Source of the DNA: Tsukamurella sputi
Lineage (GTDB): Bacteria; Actinomycetota; Actinomycetes; Mycobacteriales; Mycobacteriaceae
Reading direction: 5' to 3'
Length of the DNA: 64,000 nt
NCBI RefSeq assembly: GCF_007858445.1
Contig: NZ_VIGV01000001.1
Location: 496,001-560,000, forward strand
Shown: positions 8,515 through 17,282 of the stretch, piece after piece
How positions within the stretch are numbered: position 1 is the stretch's first letter
Layout of the letters: each line of letters opens with the position of its first letter
Translations under genes and position numbers: made by a program
The notes under the pieces: model-generated
What the model was told of the DNA's origin: nothing
What the model saw: the letters and a program-made list of their open reading frames with translations, nothing else
Databases searched by the model: none

Positions 8515-10002
8515 CTCCCGGACGCGGGCGGCGTCGGCCTGTCCGCGGGTGGCCTTCATGACGTCGCCCACGATCTTGCCCGCGGCCTGCACCTTGCCGG
8601 ACTTGATCTTCTCGACGATGTCGGGGTTGGCGGCGAGCGCCTCGTCGACGGCCTTCTGCAGCGCACCGTCGTCGCGGACCACCTCGAGGCCGCGCGCGGC
8701 GACGACCTCGTCGGGCTCGCCCTCCCCGTCCAGCACGCCGACGATGACCTGCTGCGCCAGCTTGCTCGTAAGCTTGCCCTCGTCCACCAGGGCGATGACC
8801 CGGGCGACCTGGGCCGGCGAGATCGCCAGCTCCGACAGTTCGACGGAGCGGGTGTTGGCCTGCTGCGGCAGGAAGCTGCCCCACCACGACCGCGCGGCGT
8901 CGGGCGTGGCGCCCGCGTCGACGGTGGCGATGATCCTGTCGATCGCGCCGAGGTTCACGAGGTCGCGCATGACCTCGTCGGAGAGGTTCCAGTCGGCCTG
9001 GATCCGGGCGCGCCGCAACCACGGCAGCTCGGGGATGGTGCCCCGGAGCTCCTCGACGAGCTCGGCCGGCGGCGCGACGGGGCCTAGGTCCGGATCGGGG
9101 AAGTAGCGGTAGTCGTCGGCGGTCTCCTTGGGGCGGCCGGCGGTGGTGGTGCCGTCGCCCTCCTGGAAGTGCCGGGTCTCGAGGACGACGGTGCCGCCGG
9201 CGTCGAGAACGGCCGCCTGGCGCCGCATCTCGTACCGCACCGCGACCTCGACGGACCGCAGGGAGTTGACGTTCTTGGTCTCCGTGCGGGTACCGAACTC
9301 GGAGGAGCCGATGGGCTGGAGCGAGACGTTGGAGTCGCAGCGCATCGAGCCCTGGTCCATCCGGACGTCGGAGACGTCGAGCGAGGCGAGCAGGTCGCGC
9401 AGCGCGGTCACGTACGCGCGGGCGATCTCGGGGGCCCGCTCCCCCGCACCCTCGATGGGGCGCGTGACGATCTCCACGAGCGGCACGCCGGCGCGGTTGA
9501 AGTCGAGGAGCGAGTGGGAGGCGCCGTGGATGCGGCCGGTGGCGGAGCCGACGTGCGTCGACTTGCCCGTGTCCTCCTCCATGTGGGCGCGCTCGATCTC
9601 GACCCGCCAGGTGGTGCCGTCCTCGAGCGGGACGTCGAGGTAGCCGTCGTACGCGATCGGGTCGTCGTACTGGCTGATCTGGTAGTTCTTCGGCTGGTCC
9701 GGGTAGAAGTAGTTCTTCCGCGCGAACACCGAGCTCGGACGGATCGAGCAGTTCAGGGCCAGGCCGATGCGGATGGCCGAGCGCACCGCCGCCTCGTTGA
9801 CGACCGGCAGCGCGCCCGGCATGCCGAGGCACGTGGGGCACACCTGCGTGTTGGGCTCGGCGCCGAACTCGGTGCGGCAGCCGCAGAACATCTTGGTGGC
9901 GGTGCCGAGCTCGACGTGGACCTCCATGCCCATGACGGGCTGGTAGCGGGCGACGACGTCCGCGTACTCGGGAAGATCGTGTTCGGCAAGCTCGGCACTC
10001 AT
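8491..10002 (-). CDS. gatB: Asp/Glu-tRNA amidotransferase subunit B
   Basis: A 503-residue GatB, the subunit that binds and activates mischarged Asp-tRNAAsn/Glu-tRNAGln in the GatCAB complex. The N-terminal cradle has [11 protein letters not shown] and the zinc-binding Cys pairs FCGC ... CPTC (residues 38-75). [11 protein letters not shown] and the C-terminal YqeY-like helical domain ending in an Arg/Ala helix are present. The ATG at 10002 is the only sensible start. It is separated from gatA-gatC by about 7 kb, with pfkA and accessory genes between, whereas in M. tuberculosis gatB-pfkA-gatA-gatC are contiguous. Confidence 0.97.
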   Translation of the reverse strand: MSAELAEHDLPEYADVVARYQPVMGMEVHVELGTATKMFCGCRTEFGAEPNTQVCPTCLGMPGALPVVNEAAVRSAIRIGLALNCSIRPSSVFARKNYFYPDQPKNYQISQYDDPIAYDGYLDVPLEDGTTWRVEIERAHMEEDTGKSTHVGSATGRIHGASHSLLDFNRAGVPLVEIVTRPIEGAGERAPEIARAYVTALRDLLASLDVSDVRMDQGSMRCDSNVSLQPIGSSEFGTRTETKNVNSLRSVEVAVRYEMRRQAAVLDAGGTVVLETRHFQEGDGTTTAGRPKETADDYRYFPDPDLGPVAPPAELVEELRGTIPELPWLRRARIQADWNLSDEVMRDLVNLGAIDRIIATVDAGATPDAARSWWGSFLPQQANTRSVELSELAISPAQVARVIALVDEGKLTSKLAQQVIVGVLDGEGEPDEVVAARGLEVVRDDGALQKAVDEALAANPDIVEKIKSGKVQAAGKIVGDVMKATRGQADAARVRELVLAACE

Positions 10003-10026
10003 GCCCTCAGCCTAATCGGACGCCGG

Positions 10027-11259
10027 TCAGCGGACCGAGACGGCCACCGCGTCCGCGGTCACGGTGATCGTTCCGTACACGAGGCCCGTATCGGACCCGG
10101 TGAGCGGGCGACCGTCGCGCGCGGTCGCGGTGAAGGTCCAGGGCCGGTTGTCGCTGAAGCGGAGCTGGCCGTCGCGGACAGTGTCGCTCAGGTCGATGTC
10201 CTGCGCGTTCGGCGCGGTCCAGGTGTAACTGCCGTTCTCGCCCGAGTAATCGGACTGCGGGCAACCGGCCGGGAAGCGGTCCTTCGATGCGGCGCACTCG
10301 GCGTACTTCGCGGCGATCTGCTGGCGCGCGGAGGCCTTGGCGGCGTCGCTGAGCCCGAAGGCGATGCTGAAGGAGCTGCCTGCGCTGAAGCGGGACAGAC
10401 CCTTCACCGACGCCTGGCCCTTGTTGTCACCGACGCTGATCTTCTCCCGCTGCGGCGCCAGGTTCTTGTTGACGGAGCCCAGGTCGAGAGCGCCCGGGAA
10501 GACGTAGACCACGCCGGAGGCCGGGAGGGGCTTGCCGAGGACGGTCACGTTCTTCTTGTCGGAGTCGTACGCGGAGTACGGCTTGAGCTGCACCGCGGCA
10601 GTGGCGAGCTTCCAGTCGTCGCCCACCTTCTCCAGGTTGAGCTCCTCGTCGTACGCGACCTCTCCGATCGTCACCGTCAGATGCACCGACCCGCTGTAGC
10701 CGCTGGTCTCGCTCACGATCTTTAGGTCCTTGATGGGCGCCAGGTCGCGCTGCTTGCGCAGCACCTCGTCGGTGAGCAGCTCGGTGGAGGCGGGTGCCTC
10801 CTTGCCGTAGCTCAGCGCCTTCGTGGCGTCGCCGGCCTGCAGGGCGGCGAAGTAGGCCTTGACGGTGCCGCCGGGCGAACCGGTGTCACCGCTCCCGCCA
10901 CCGATGCTCTTGACGATCGCTATCCCGGCGATCAGCGCGATCACGAGGACGACGGCGCCGCCGCCGATGAGCGCGGGGATCAGCCAGGCGGGGCGCGGCT
11001 TCTTCGGGGCGCCGGGACCGGGCGGGAACGGGGGGACGCCGGGAGCCTGCGCCCCGGCCGGGCCGTACGCGCCCTGGTAGCCCTGGTGGGCGGCCGGGTA
11101 CTGCGGGTACGAGTCAGGGTTCGGCTGGTACGACGGTGCGCCGCCCTGCTGGAGGTGCTCGCCCGACTGCCAGGTGGGGCGGAGCTGCGTCTGCTGGTTC
11201 GGATCGGAGGGATCCTGGCCCGGGTGACCGCCCGGGTTCGAGGGAGGATTCGGATTCAT
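10027..11259 (-). CDS. Single-pass membrane protein with Pro/Gln/Tyr-rich cytoplasmic arm; unknown function
   Basis: A 410-residue protein. Residues 1-90 are low complexity (Pro, Gly, Gln, Tyr), then KKPRPAW precedes one strong membrane helix (about residues 92-114), followed by a Gly/Ser linker and an extracytoplasmic region. Just after the helix, GGTVKAYFAALQAGDATKALSY resembles the opening of DUF4878/lumazine-binding-like domains common in actinobacterial exported proteins. The remainder, with two late cysteines (in ECAASKDRFPAGCPQ), is unrecognised. It lies 24 bp downstream of no gene and 24 bp upstream of gatB, so it may be cotranscribed with gatB. It has no counterpart I recall in the M. 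tuberculosis locus. Confidence 0.75.
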   Translation of the reverse strand: MNPNPPSNPGGHPGQDPSDPNQQTQLRPTWQSGEHLQQGGAPSYQPNPDSYPQYPAAHQGYQGAYGPAGAQAPGVPPFPPGPGAPKKPRPAWLIPALIGGGAVVLVIALIAGIAIVKSIGGGSGDTGSPGGTVKAYFAALQAGDATKALSYGKEAPASTELLTDEVLRKQRDLAPIKDLKIVSETSGYSGSVHLTVTIGEVAYDEELNLEKVGDDWKLATAAVQLKPYSAYDSDKKNVTVLGKPLPASGVVYVFPGALDLGSVNKNLAPQREKISVGDNKGQASVKGLSRFSAGSSFSIAFGLSDAAKASARQQIAAKYAECAASKDRFPAGCPQSDYSGENGSYTWTAPNAQDIDLSDTVRDGQLRFSDNRPWTFTATARDGRPLTGSDTGLVYGTITVTADAVAVSVR

Positions 11260-11336
11260 GCCCGGAATCGTGCACCACCGCTCTTAAGGCTCGCTTCAGG
11301 CCCGCCAATCACCCGGCCCGACCGCACCTCGTCGGG

Positions 11337-12374
11337 TCAGCCGAAGAACTCGGCGGCGTCGTCGTAGCGCTCCCGGGGCACCCGTTTGAGCTGCTTGACC
11401 GCATCCGCGAGCGGGACCAACCCGATCTGCGTACCACGCAGCGAGACCATCTGCCCGACCTTGCCGGCATGCGCCGCATCAGCGGCGTTGACACCGTAGC
11501 GCGTGGCGAGCACCCGATCCGCCGGCGTCGGCGTACCACCACGCTGCACATGCCCGAGCACCGTCGTACGGACCTCCTTGTTGATCCGCTTCTCGATCTC
11601 CACCCCCAACTGATGCGCCACACCCGTGAACCGCTCATGCCCGAACTCATCGGTACCACCCACACGCAGCTCCATCGACCCCTCCGCAGGCTTCGCGCCC
11701 TCCGCGACGACCACGATGAAACTCGAATGCCCCCGCTGGAACCGCCGCTTGATCAACCGGCACACCTCCTCCACATCGAAGGGCACCTCCGGAATCAGCA
11801 CCATATGCGCCCCCGACGCCAACCCCGAGTTCAACGCGATCCACCCCGCATGCCGACCCATCACCTCCACGATCATCACCCGCTGGTGCGACTCCGCCGT
11901 CGAATGCAACCGATCGATCGCATCCGTCGCGATCGTCAACGCCGTGTCGAAGCCGAACGTCACATCCGTGCAGTCGATGTCATTGTCGATCGTCTTCGGC
12001 ACCCCCACGACGGGCACACCCTCCTCCGCCAACCACGACGCCGCCGTCAACGTGCCCTCCCCACCGATCGGAATGAGCACATCGATCCCATTGTCATCAA
12101 GAGTCCGCCTGATCCGATCCAAACCCGCCCGCAACACATCAGGATGCGTCCGCGCCGTCCCCAACATCGTCCCGCCCTTGGTCAACAACCGATCATTGCG
12201 ATCATCGTTGGACAACTGCACCCGCCGGTCCTCCAACAACCCACGCCAACCATCCTGAAAACCCACCACCGCCGACCCGTACCGCGAATCACTCGTCCGC
12301 ACCACCGCCCGAATCACCGCGTTCAACCCCGGACAATCACCACCACCGGTCAGCACTCCGATACGCAGACTCAT
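11337..12374 (-). CDS. pfkA: 6-phosphofructokinase
   Basis: A 345-residue PfkA that phosphorylates fructose 6-phosphate at the committing step of glycolysis. The nucleotide loop [11 protein letters not shown] (residues 10-20) and substrate motif PKTIDNDI are present. Gly107 in GGEGT occupies the E. coli Gly104 position, which favours ATP, while Lys127 in PKTIDND occupies the E. coli Gly124 position, where Lys is typical of PPi enzymes. This Gly/Lys pair is known from ATP-using actinobacterial enzymes. Codon use is strikingly different from neighbours: third positions are mostly G or T and Leu is largely TTG in the first two-thirds, drifting to normal C-ending codons near the C-terminus. Confidence 0.95.
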   Translation of the reverse strand: MSLRIGVLTGGGDCPGLNAVIRAVVRTSDSRYGSAVVGFQDGWRGLLEDRRVQLSNDDRNDRLLTKGGTMLGTARTHPDVLRAGLDRIRRTLDDNGIDVLIPIGGEGTLTAASWLAEEGVPVVGVPKTIDNDIDCTDVTFGFDTALTIATDAIDRLHSTAESHQRVMIVEVMGRHAGWIALNSGLASGAHMVLIPEVPFDVEEVCRLIKRRFQRGHSSFIVVVAEGAKPAEGSMELRVGGTDEFGHERFTGVAHQLGVEIEKRINKEVRTTVLGHVQRGGTPTPADRVLATRYGVNAADAAHAGKVGQMVSLRGTQIGLVPLADAVKQLKRVPRERYDDAAEFFG

Positions 12375-12425
12375 GCCGACGATCTTGCCGCGTGGACCCC
12401 TGACCCGTCAGGACAACTCGTCAGG

Positions 12426-13082
12426 TCATCCGGGCGTGACGACTCCGGTCTCGTAGGCGTAGACGACGGCCTGCGCCCGGTCGCGCAGGCCGAGTTTCTG
12501 CAGGACCTTGCTGACGTGCGTCTTCACGGTCTGGTCGGAGACGAACAGCGCCGCCGCGATCTCGGCGTTGGAGCGGCCCGCGGCCACGGCCTCGAGCACC
12601 TCGCGCTCGCGGGGGGTCAGGGTCTTCAGTTCGGGCGGCGGAGTCCGCCGGTGCGCCCGCGCCGCCGTGACCTCGGCGATCATCCGTCGGGTGACCGACG
12701 GCGCGAGCAGCGACTGTCCCTCGTGTACCACCCGGACGGCGCGCACCAGTTCCTCGGCCGGCGCGTCCTTGAGCATGAACCCGGACGCCCCGACGCGCAG
12801 CGCCTCGTAGACGTAGTCGTCGATGTCGAAGGTGGTGAGCATGAGCACCCGCACCCCGTCGTGTCGACGCAGGATCTCGGCGGCCGCCTCCAGCCCGTTC
12901 ATCTCGGGCATGCGCACGTCCATGAGCACCACGTCGGGCAACAGACGCGCGACCTCGGCGACGGCGGCCTTGCCGTCGGGGGCGTCCCCGATCACGGAGA
13001 TGTCGGGTTGGGCGCCCAGCAGGGCGCCGAAGCCCTGCCGGACCATGGCCTGGTCGTCGGCGATGAAGACGGTGATGGGCAC
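12426..13082 (-). CDS. NarL/FixJ-type response regulator
   Basis: A 218-residue two-domain regulator. The receiver has the acidic pair ADD (residues 8-10), phospho-acceptor Asp55 in VVLMDVRMPEMNG and the late Lys in MLKDAP. A LuxR-type helix-turn-helix follows (LTPREREVLEAVAAGRSNAEIA ... SDQTVKTHVSKVLQKL). The GTG start at 13082 lies 9 nt after the histidine kinase stop, so the pair is one operon. The likely target is the 16-bp palindrome in the divergent kinase/phospholipase promoter region (14401-14416). Confidence 0.93.
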   Translation of the reverse strand: MPITVFIADDQAMVRQGFGALLGAQPDISVIGDAPDGKAAVAEVARLLPDVVLMDVRMPEMNGLEAAAEILRRHDGVRVLMLTTFDIDDYVYEALRVGASGFMLKDAPAEELVRAVRVVHEGQSLLAPSVTRRMIAEVTAARAHRRTPPPELKTLTPREREVLEAVAAGRSNAEIAAALFVSDQTVKTHVSKVLQKLGLRDRAQAVVYAYETGVVTPG

Positions 13083-13091
13083 GACCCCAGC

Positions 13092-14363
13092 CTAGGCGGT
13101 GGCACCGTCGGGACGGGCCGGGAGCGCGGCACGGACCGCGAAGCCACCGCCCGCCGTCGGCGTCGCCGACAGTGAGCCTCCGACGGTGCGCGCCCGCTCC
13201 GCCATCCCCGGAATGCCCTGGCCCAGGCCGGGACCGCCGAGGTCCGCGTCGGAGGTGCGCGGCCCGTTCTCGATGCTCAGGTTCAGCGTGCCCGCGTCGA
13301 GGGTGAGCGCGACGGTGATCGCCGCGCCCTGTGCGTGCCGGGTGGCGTTGGCGATGGACTCCTGCACGATGCGGTAGGCGACGAGTGCGGTGGTCTCGCC
13401 GATCGCCGACGGGTCGGGCAGGGGCAGGTACTCGACGGTGACTCCAGCCGCCCGGGCACCGTCGATGAGCTCGTCGACCCCGCCGAGGCCCGGGGCGGGA
13501 GCGAGCTCGGCGGAGGCGTCGTCGAGCCGGAGCACGCCGAGCAACGCGCGGACCTCGTTGAGGGCCTCACGGGCGGAGACGGCGATCCCGTCGAACTCGG
13601 CGCGGGCGCGCTCGGAGACGTCGGGGACGCGGTACTGCGCGGTCTGCGCCTGGACCACGACGAGCGACATCCGGTGCGCGACGATGTCGTGCAGGTCGCG
13701 CGCGATGCGGGTGCGCTCCTCCAGGATGGCGCGGCGGCCGCGCTCGAGCTCGCTGACCTCGGTCTGCTCCTCGAGGCGGTTGCGGGACTGCAGTGCGAGG
13801 CGCAGCAGCAGGATGATCACCAGCGACACCAGGATCCCGGCGACCCACCCGCCGCCGGTGCCGTCCTGAGCGTTGATCCAGAACAGCACCGACGAGGCAG
13901 CGGCGATCGCGATCGCATCGAGCGGCGAGCACTTGAGGAAGGCGATCCAGCTGGTGATCAGCATCGCCATGATCAGTGAGACCTGCCAGTTCCACTGCCA
14001 GTCCTGTTTCGCGTCGAACCACAGGAGCGGGAAGACCGCGGCTGTCGCGGCGACGATCCCCCACGCGGCACGCGGGTGCGCCCAGGCGATGGCGATGGGC
14101 AGCACCGACAGTCCGCTGATGATCGGCAGCAGGGCCGCGGGGACCGAGAACTGCTCGTTCAGGGTGGGCCATGCCACCGCCCACATGATGAGCGCGACCA
14201 CCAGGAACAGCCAGTTGACCTTCCGCGACAGGAAGATCCCCAGCGGCGTGGCGTGCAGCGCACCGTCGGGCGCCTTGATGTGCAGGGCGCTCTGCCGATC
14301 CAGGTAGCGGCCGGCGCGCACCGTCGCGCTGCCGAGTCGTTCGAGCCTCGTGGTGGTCCTCAT
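13092..14363 (-). CDS. Membrane sensor histidine kinase (HisKA_3, DesK/NarX-like)
   Basis: A 423-residue kinase. About six membrane helices in residues 40-185 with short loops suggest an intramembrane or membrane-state sensor. The dimerisation domain has phospho-acceptor His in RTRIARDLHDIVAHRMS, and the ATPase domain ends with the G box GLGQGIPGMAERA. A longer reading from upstream is possible, but the ATG at 14363 is preferred: TAGCGT lies 8 nt before it, and upstream residues look non-coding. Divergent from the phospholipase A2 gene. Its signal is unknown; a lipid or envelope cue would fit the neighbours. Confidence 0.9.
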   Translation of the reverse strand: MRTTTRLERLGSATVRAGRYLDRQSALHIKAPDGALHATPLGIFLSRKVNWLFLVVALIMWAVAWPTLNEQFSVPAALLPIISGLSVLPIAIAWAHPRAAWGIVAATAAVFPLLWFDAKQDWQWNWQVSLIMAMLITSWIAFLKCSPLDAIAIAAASSVLFWINAQDGTGGGWVAGILVSLVIILLLRLALQSRNRLEEQTEVSELERGRRAILEERTRIARDLHDIVAHRMSLVVVQAQTAQYRVPDVSERARAEFDGIAVSAREALNEVRALLGVLRLDDASAELAPAPGLGGVDELIDGARAAGVTVEYLPLPDPSAIGETTALVAYRIVQESIANATRHAQGAAITVALTLDAGTLNLSIENGPRTSDADLGGPGLGQGIPGMAERARTVGGSLSATPTAGGGFAVRAALPARPDGATA

Positions 14364-14400
14364 GACACTGAACGCTAGGGGTGGCCGGCGCCCGGCGTCC

Positions 14401-14416
14401 TCACCCGTTCGGGTGA
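14401..14416. promoter_or_regulatory. 16-bp palindrome between histidine kinase and phospholipase promoters
   Basis: TCACCCGTTCGGGTGA is a perfect inverted repeat with 7-bp arms. It lies midway between the two outward-facing TAGCGT -10 hexamers (minus 14377-14372; plus 14463-14468). The best candidate ligand is the NarL-type regulator encoded at 12426-13082. Confidence 0.6.
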
Positions 14417-14475
14417 TATCGAACCCCTCGCGCAGCCGATCCGGTCGCCCGTCCGGCGTTCCTAGCGTCGCTGTC

Positions 14476-15039
14476 ATGAACCGCCGCATGCTCGCCGCCG
14501 CAGCCGTCCTGGCCGTCCCCCTGTCCTTCGGCATCTCGCTGCCCGCCTCCGCCGAGAACTCCGCACCCGCCGAGGATGCGGCCACGGCCGCGGCGGTCCG
14601 CGCGATCACCGCCGCGGATGTCGGCGTCGCCGATCAGATCCGTTCGATCCCGTCCGGATTCGCCTACGCGGCCGCGGCCGGGCCGGGCTACGCGATCAAC
14701 CCGCACGGCGAGTGCTCGTCGGTGGTGCCGCTGCCCGCGGAGTTCGACGCCCCGTGCAAGGCCCACGACCTCGGCTACGACCTGCTGCGGCACGCCGACG
14801 CGCGCGGGCGCCCGCTGGGCGGATGGGCCCGTCATCTGCTCGACGACACCCTGTTCGCGCGGATGGCCGACACCTGCACCGCACGCCCGCTCGACCAGCG
14901 GCGACGCTGCACCGAGGTCGCCGGGATCGCGGTGCTCGCGGTGCGCGCCAACACCTGGCGCCAGCACGACGGTCCGCCGCGCGCCGAGTCGGTCCGCGAG
15001 ATCACGACGAGCTGGCTCACCGCCGGGGGCCGGCTGTGA
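14476..15039 (+). CDS. Secreted prokaryotic phospholipase A2
   Basis: A 187-residue precursor with a signal peptide ending near SLPASA-EN (residue 26). The mature part matches the prokaryotic PLA2 family first described in Streptomyces: the catalytic segment CKAHDLGYD (Cys94, His97, Asp98) and a total of four cysteines that can form two disulfides (80, 94 and two near residue 138 and 148). It would release the sn-2 fatty acid from phospholipids outside the membrane with calcium. TAGCGT 7 nt before the ATG suggests a leaderless message. Its stop overlaps the start of the next gene (GTGA), so the two are translated together. Confidence 0.9.
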   Translation: MNRRMLAAAAVLAVPLSFGISLPASAENSAPAEDAATAAAVRAITAADVGVADQIRSIPSGFAYAAAAGPGYAINPHGECSSVVPLPAEFDAPCKAHDLGYDLLRHADARGRPLGGWARHLLDDTLFARMADTCTARPLDQRRRCTEVAGIAVLAVRANTWRQHDGPPRAESVREITTSWLTAGGRL

Positions 15040-16232
15040 TCGCGCTGCCGCGCCCCCGGGCGGGCGTGCTCAACGGCTACGCGGTGGGGGTGGCCGTCGC
15101 GCTGTTCCCGAATCAATTGCCGCGCACGGCCACCGTGCAGATCGTCGTGTGCCTGCTCTTCGGTGCGGTCGGCGGACTGATCGGGTGGGCCGTCGTCCGG
15201 AACCGCGAGCCCGCTGCGGGCGGATACCGGTTCGCGGCATACCTCGGCGCCGCCGCGCTGGTGGGGTGGGTCCTATGGCAGAACCGTCTCCGGGCTGCCG
15301 CCGGCGCGGATCCGGTGGACCCGCCGACGTTCGCGGTGCTCGCCGGCGTCGTCGCGACGGTGCCGTTCGCCGTTGCCGCGCTGCGGACCGTGCGCCTCCG
15401 GACGGCGTGCGTGGGGATCGCCGCCACGCTCGCGCTGGCCGGGTTCGCCTGGCCCGCCGCGGCCGGGTCCGCCGACACGGCCTCCTACGCACAGCGCTTC
15501 ATGAGCATCGATTCCGCCGCACCGGGGATCCGGGCGTACGCCTCGCTCGGCGACGGCGATTCCCCCACCGCCCGCGCCGCGGTCGCCGTGGATCGGCTCA
15601 TCGCGGCGGGCGGCCTCGCCCGACGGGCCGTGGTGGTCGCCGTCCCGACGGGATCCGGCTGGGTCGATCCGCATTTCGTCCGCGGCGTCGAGGAGGCGTT
15701 GCACGGCGACAGCGCGATCGTGGCCGTGCAGTACACCGAGATGCCGAGCTGGCAGTCCTTCGTCCTGCATAGGGACGCGGCCGCCGCGAGCACCGCAGCG
15801 CTGATCGACGAGCTGCATCGGCGGGCACCGTCGACCCGGGTCCGGGTGTACGGGCAGAGCCTGGGAACGGTGGGAGTGATCGCCGCGCAGCAGCGGGCGA
15901 CGGAGCTCGGCGCGCCACTCGCGGCGACGCTGCAGGTGGGAACGCCGGCCGGGGTCGCGATCGCGGGACCCGCACAGCTCAACGCCTCCGATCCCGTGGG
16001 GATCTGGTCACCACGCCTGCTGATCGCGCCGCCCGCCCGGACAGCGGCCGCCGTCGGCCGGCCCACGCCCCGGCCGCCGTGGTTCCCCGGGCTCGGCTTC
16101 GTCCAGGCCACCGTCGACCTCCTGGGCGCGACGGCGCCGCCGCCCGGTCTCGGGCACCGCTACGACGAGCGGCAGGGCGCGGAGCTGGTCGCGGACCTGG
16201 TCAGCCGCGAGGAGTTGCCCACCGCCGCTTAA
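15036..16232 (+). CDS. Membrane-bound alpha/beta-hydrolase (Abhydrolase_9 family)
   Basis: A 398-residue protein with four to five N-terminal membrane helices (about residues 10-135) and a C-terminal alpha/beta-hydrolase domain. The nucleophile elbow is GQSLG with Ser275, preceded by the DELHRRAPSTRVRVYGQ strand typical of actinobacterial PF10081 proteins. The conserved late segment GLGHRYDERQGAELV likely carries the catalytic His. The GTG start at 15036 overlaps the phospholipase stop by 4 bp, which is why it is preferred. The substrate is unknown; coupling to a secreted phospholipase suggests a lipid or lysolipid. Confidence 0.82.
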   Translation: MIALPRPRAGVLNGYAVGVAVALFPNQLPRTATVQIVVCLLFGAVGGLIGWAVVRNREPAAGGYRFAAYLGAAALVGWVLWQNRLRAAAGADPVDPPTFAVLAGVVATVPFAVAALRTVRLRTACVGIAATLALAGFAWPAAAGSADTASYAQRFMSIDSAAPGIRAYASLGDGDSPTARAAVAVDRLIAAGGLARRAVVVAVPTGSGWVDPHFVRGVEEALHGDSAIVAVQYTEMPSWQSFVLHRDAAAASTAALIDELHRRAPSTRVRVYGQSLGTVGVIAAQQRATELGAPLAATLQVGTPAGVAIAGPAQLNASDPVGIWSPRLLIAPPARTAAAVGRPTPRPPWFPGLGFVQATVDLLGATAPPPGLGHRYDERQGAELVADLVSREELPTAA

Positions 16233-16234
16233 CC

Positions 16235-16249
16235 GGATACGTTGTATCC
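16235..16249 (+). promoter_or_regulatory. Predicted Rrf2 operator, upstream of the rrf2 gene
   Basis: GGATAC-GTT-GTATCC, a perfect 6-3-6 palindrome, ends 16 nt before the rrf2 start codon. A related 15-bp element sits before the AhpD-like gene (16787-16801), which supports autoregulation plus control of that gene. Confidence 0.7.
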
Positions 16250-16265
16250 AGGTTAGGAGGCGGTC

Positions 16266-16745
16266 GTGCGGATGAGCGAGGGCGTCGAATGGGCGGCGCA
16301 CGTGTGCGTGCTGTTGCACTGGCTGGAGGCGGACGACCTGACGCCGGTGTCCGCTCCGCGCCTCGCGGAGTCCTACGACCTTCCGGCGGCGTACCTCGGC
16401 AAGCAGTTGCAGGCGCTCGCCCGTGCCGGGATCACCGAATCGCTTCCGGGACGCCGGGGTGGAATCCGCCTGGCCCGTGCCGCATCGCGGATCACGCTCA
16501 TGGACGTCGTCGCGGCGATCGAGGGCGGCACCGAAGCCTTCTCCTGCACCGAGATCCGCCGACGAGGCATGAACGCCGAAAACCCGCGGAGCGAGTTCGC
16601 GAAGCCGTGCGGCATCGCCCACGCGATGCGCAGCGCGGAGCTCGCATGGCGGCGCGAGCTGGCCGCGACCTCGATCGCCGATCTGGCCGAGTCGACCCCA
16701 CGACGTGTCGGAGACGCCGCGCGGCGCCACTTCGGCGGCACCTGA
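16266..16745 (+). CDS. Rrf2-family transcriptional regulator
   Basis: A 159-residue winged-helix regulator. The recognition region reads LAESYDLPAAYLGKQLQALARAGITES followed by the wing GRRGGIRLAR, typical of Rrf2. Two cysteines in the C-terminal half (FSCTE and KPCGI) fall where Rrf2 members bind an Fe-S cluster or sense redox state, although the standard three-Cys cluster spacing is not complete. The GTG at 16266 is preferred because AGGAGG (16255-16260 region) stands 5-6 nt before it. It probably represses itself and the AhpD-like gene 76 bp downstream. Confidence 0.9.
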   Translation: MRMSEGVEWAAHVCVLLHWLEADDLTPVSAPRLAESYDLPAAYLGKQLQALARAGITESLPGRRGGIRLARAASRITLMDVVAAIEGGTEAFSCTEIRRRGMNAENPRSEFAKPCGIAHAMRSAELAWRRELAATSIADLAESTPRRVGDAARRHFGGT

Positions 16746-16786
16746 CACGCCCTCCCCGCGCGACGGGAGCACCAACCCCTAAACCT

Positions 16787-16801
16787 GGACACCTAATATC
16801 C
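16787..16801 (+). promoter_or_regulatory. Second Rrf2-type operator, upstream of the AhpD-like gene
   Basis: GGACACCTAATATCC keeps the outer bases of the upstream palindrome GGATACGTTGTATCC (GGA-AC ... TATCC, 10 of 15 identical) and the same 15-bp length. It lies 19 nt before the next start codon. It is an imperfect palindrome and probably a lower-affinity site. Confidence 0.55.
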
Positions 16802-16820
16802 GAATTCGAGAGGAAGCATC

Positions 16821-17252
16821 ATGAACCGCACGCCCGGAGCCACCTCGTCGCCCGAGACGTACAAGGCCCTCGTCGCCCTGGATTCACGCCTGGCCCGCTC
16901 CCTCGGGGCGGCCCTGTACGACATCGTCAAGCTGCGCGCGTCCCAGATCAACGGCTGCGCCTTCTGCGTCGACAAGCATTCCCGCGACCTCGAGCGGCTC
17001 GGCACGCCCACCCGCACGATCTACGGTGTCGCGGCGTGGGAGGAGAGCCCCTTCTTCGATGAGACCCAGCGGGTGGCACTGGCCTTCGTCGAACGCCTCA
17101 CCGCCGGCATCGACGCGGTCGACGACGCGCTGTGGGACGAGGCCGGCCGCCTGCTCGGCGAGGAGCGCCGCACCGATCTGCTCATCGCCGTCGGCACGAT
17201 CAACACCTGGAACATGCTGGGCATCACCACCCACCTGCACCCGGCGTCCTGA
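16821..17252 (+). CDS. AhpD-like carboxymuconolactone decarboxylase-family protein
   Basis: A 143-residue all-alpha protein. NGCAFCVDKH gives the CxxC pair (Cys46, Cys49) and His53 that define the peroxidase-active AhpD branch. It probably reduces hydroperoxides or acts as a thiol-disulfide partner in the cytoplasm. GAGAGGAAG lies 6-9 nt before the ATG. The pairing with an Rrf2 regulator and shared operator suggests induction by oxidative, nitrosative or electrophile stress. Confidence 0.88.
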   Translation: MNRTPGATSSPETYKALVALDSRLARSLGAALYDIVKLRASQINGCAFCVDKHSRDLERLGTPTRTIYGVAAWEESPFFDETQRVALAFVERLTAGIDAVDDALWDEAGRLLGEERRTDLLIAVGTINTWNMLGITTHLHPAS

Positions 17253-17282
17253 CCGCCGTCCGGCCCGGGGCAGCTGGAACCG

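Noticed and set aside
17253-17282. Terminator between the AhpD-like gene and gatA
   Set aside because: Only 30 bp, with no stable hairpin visible.
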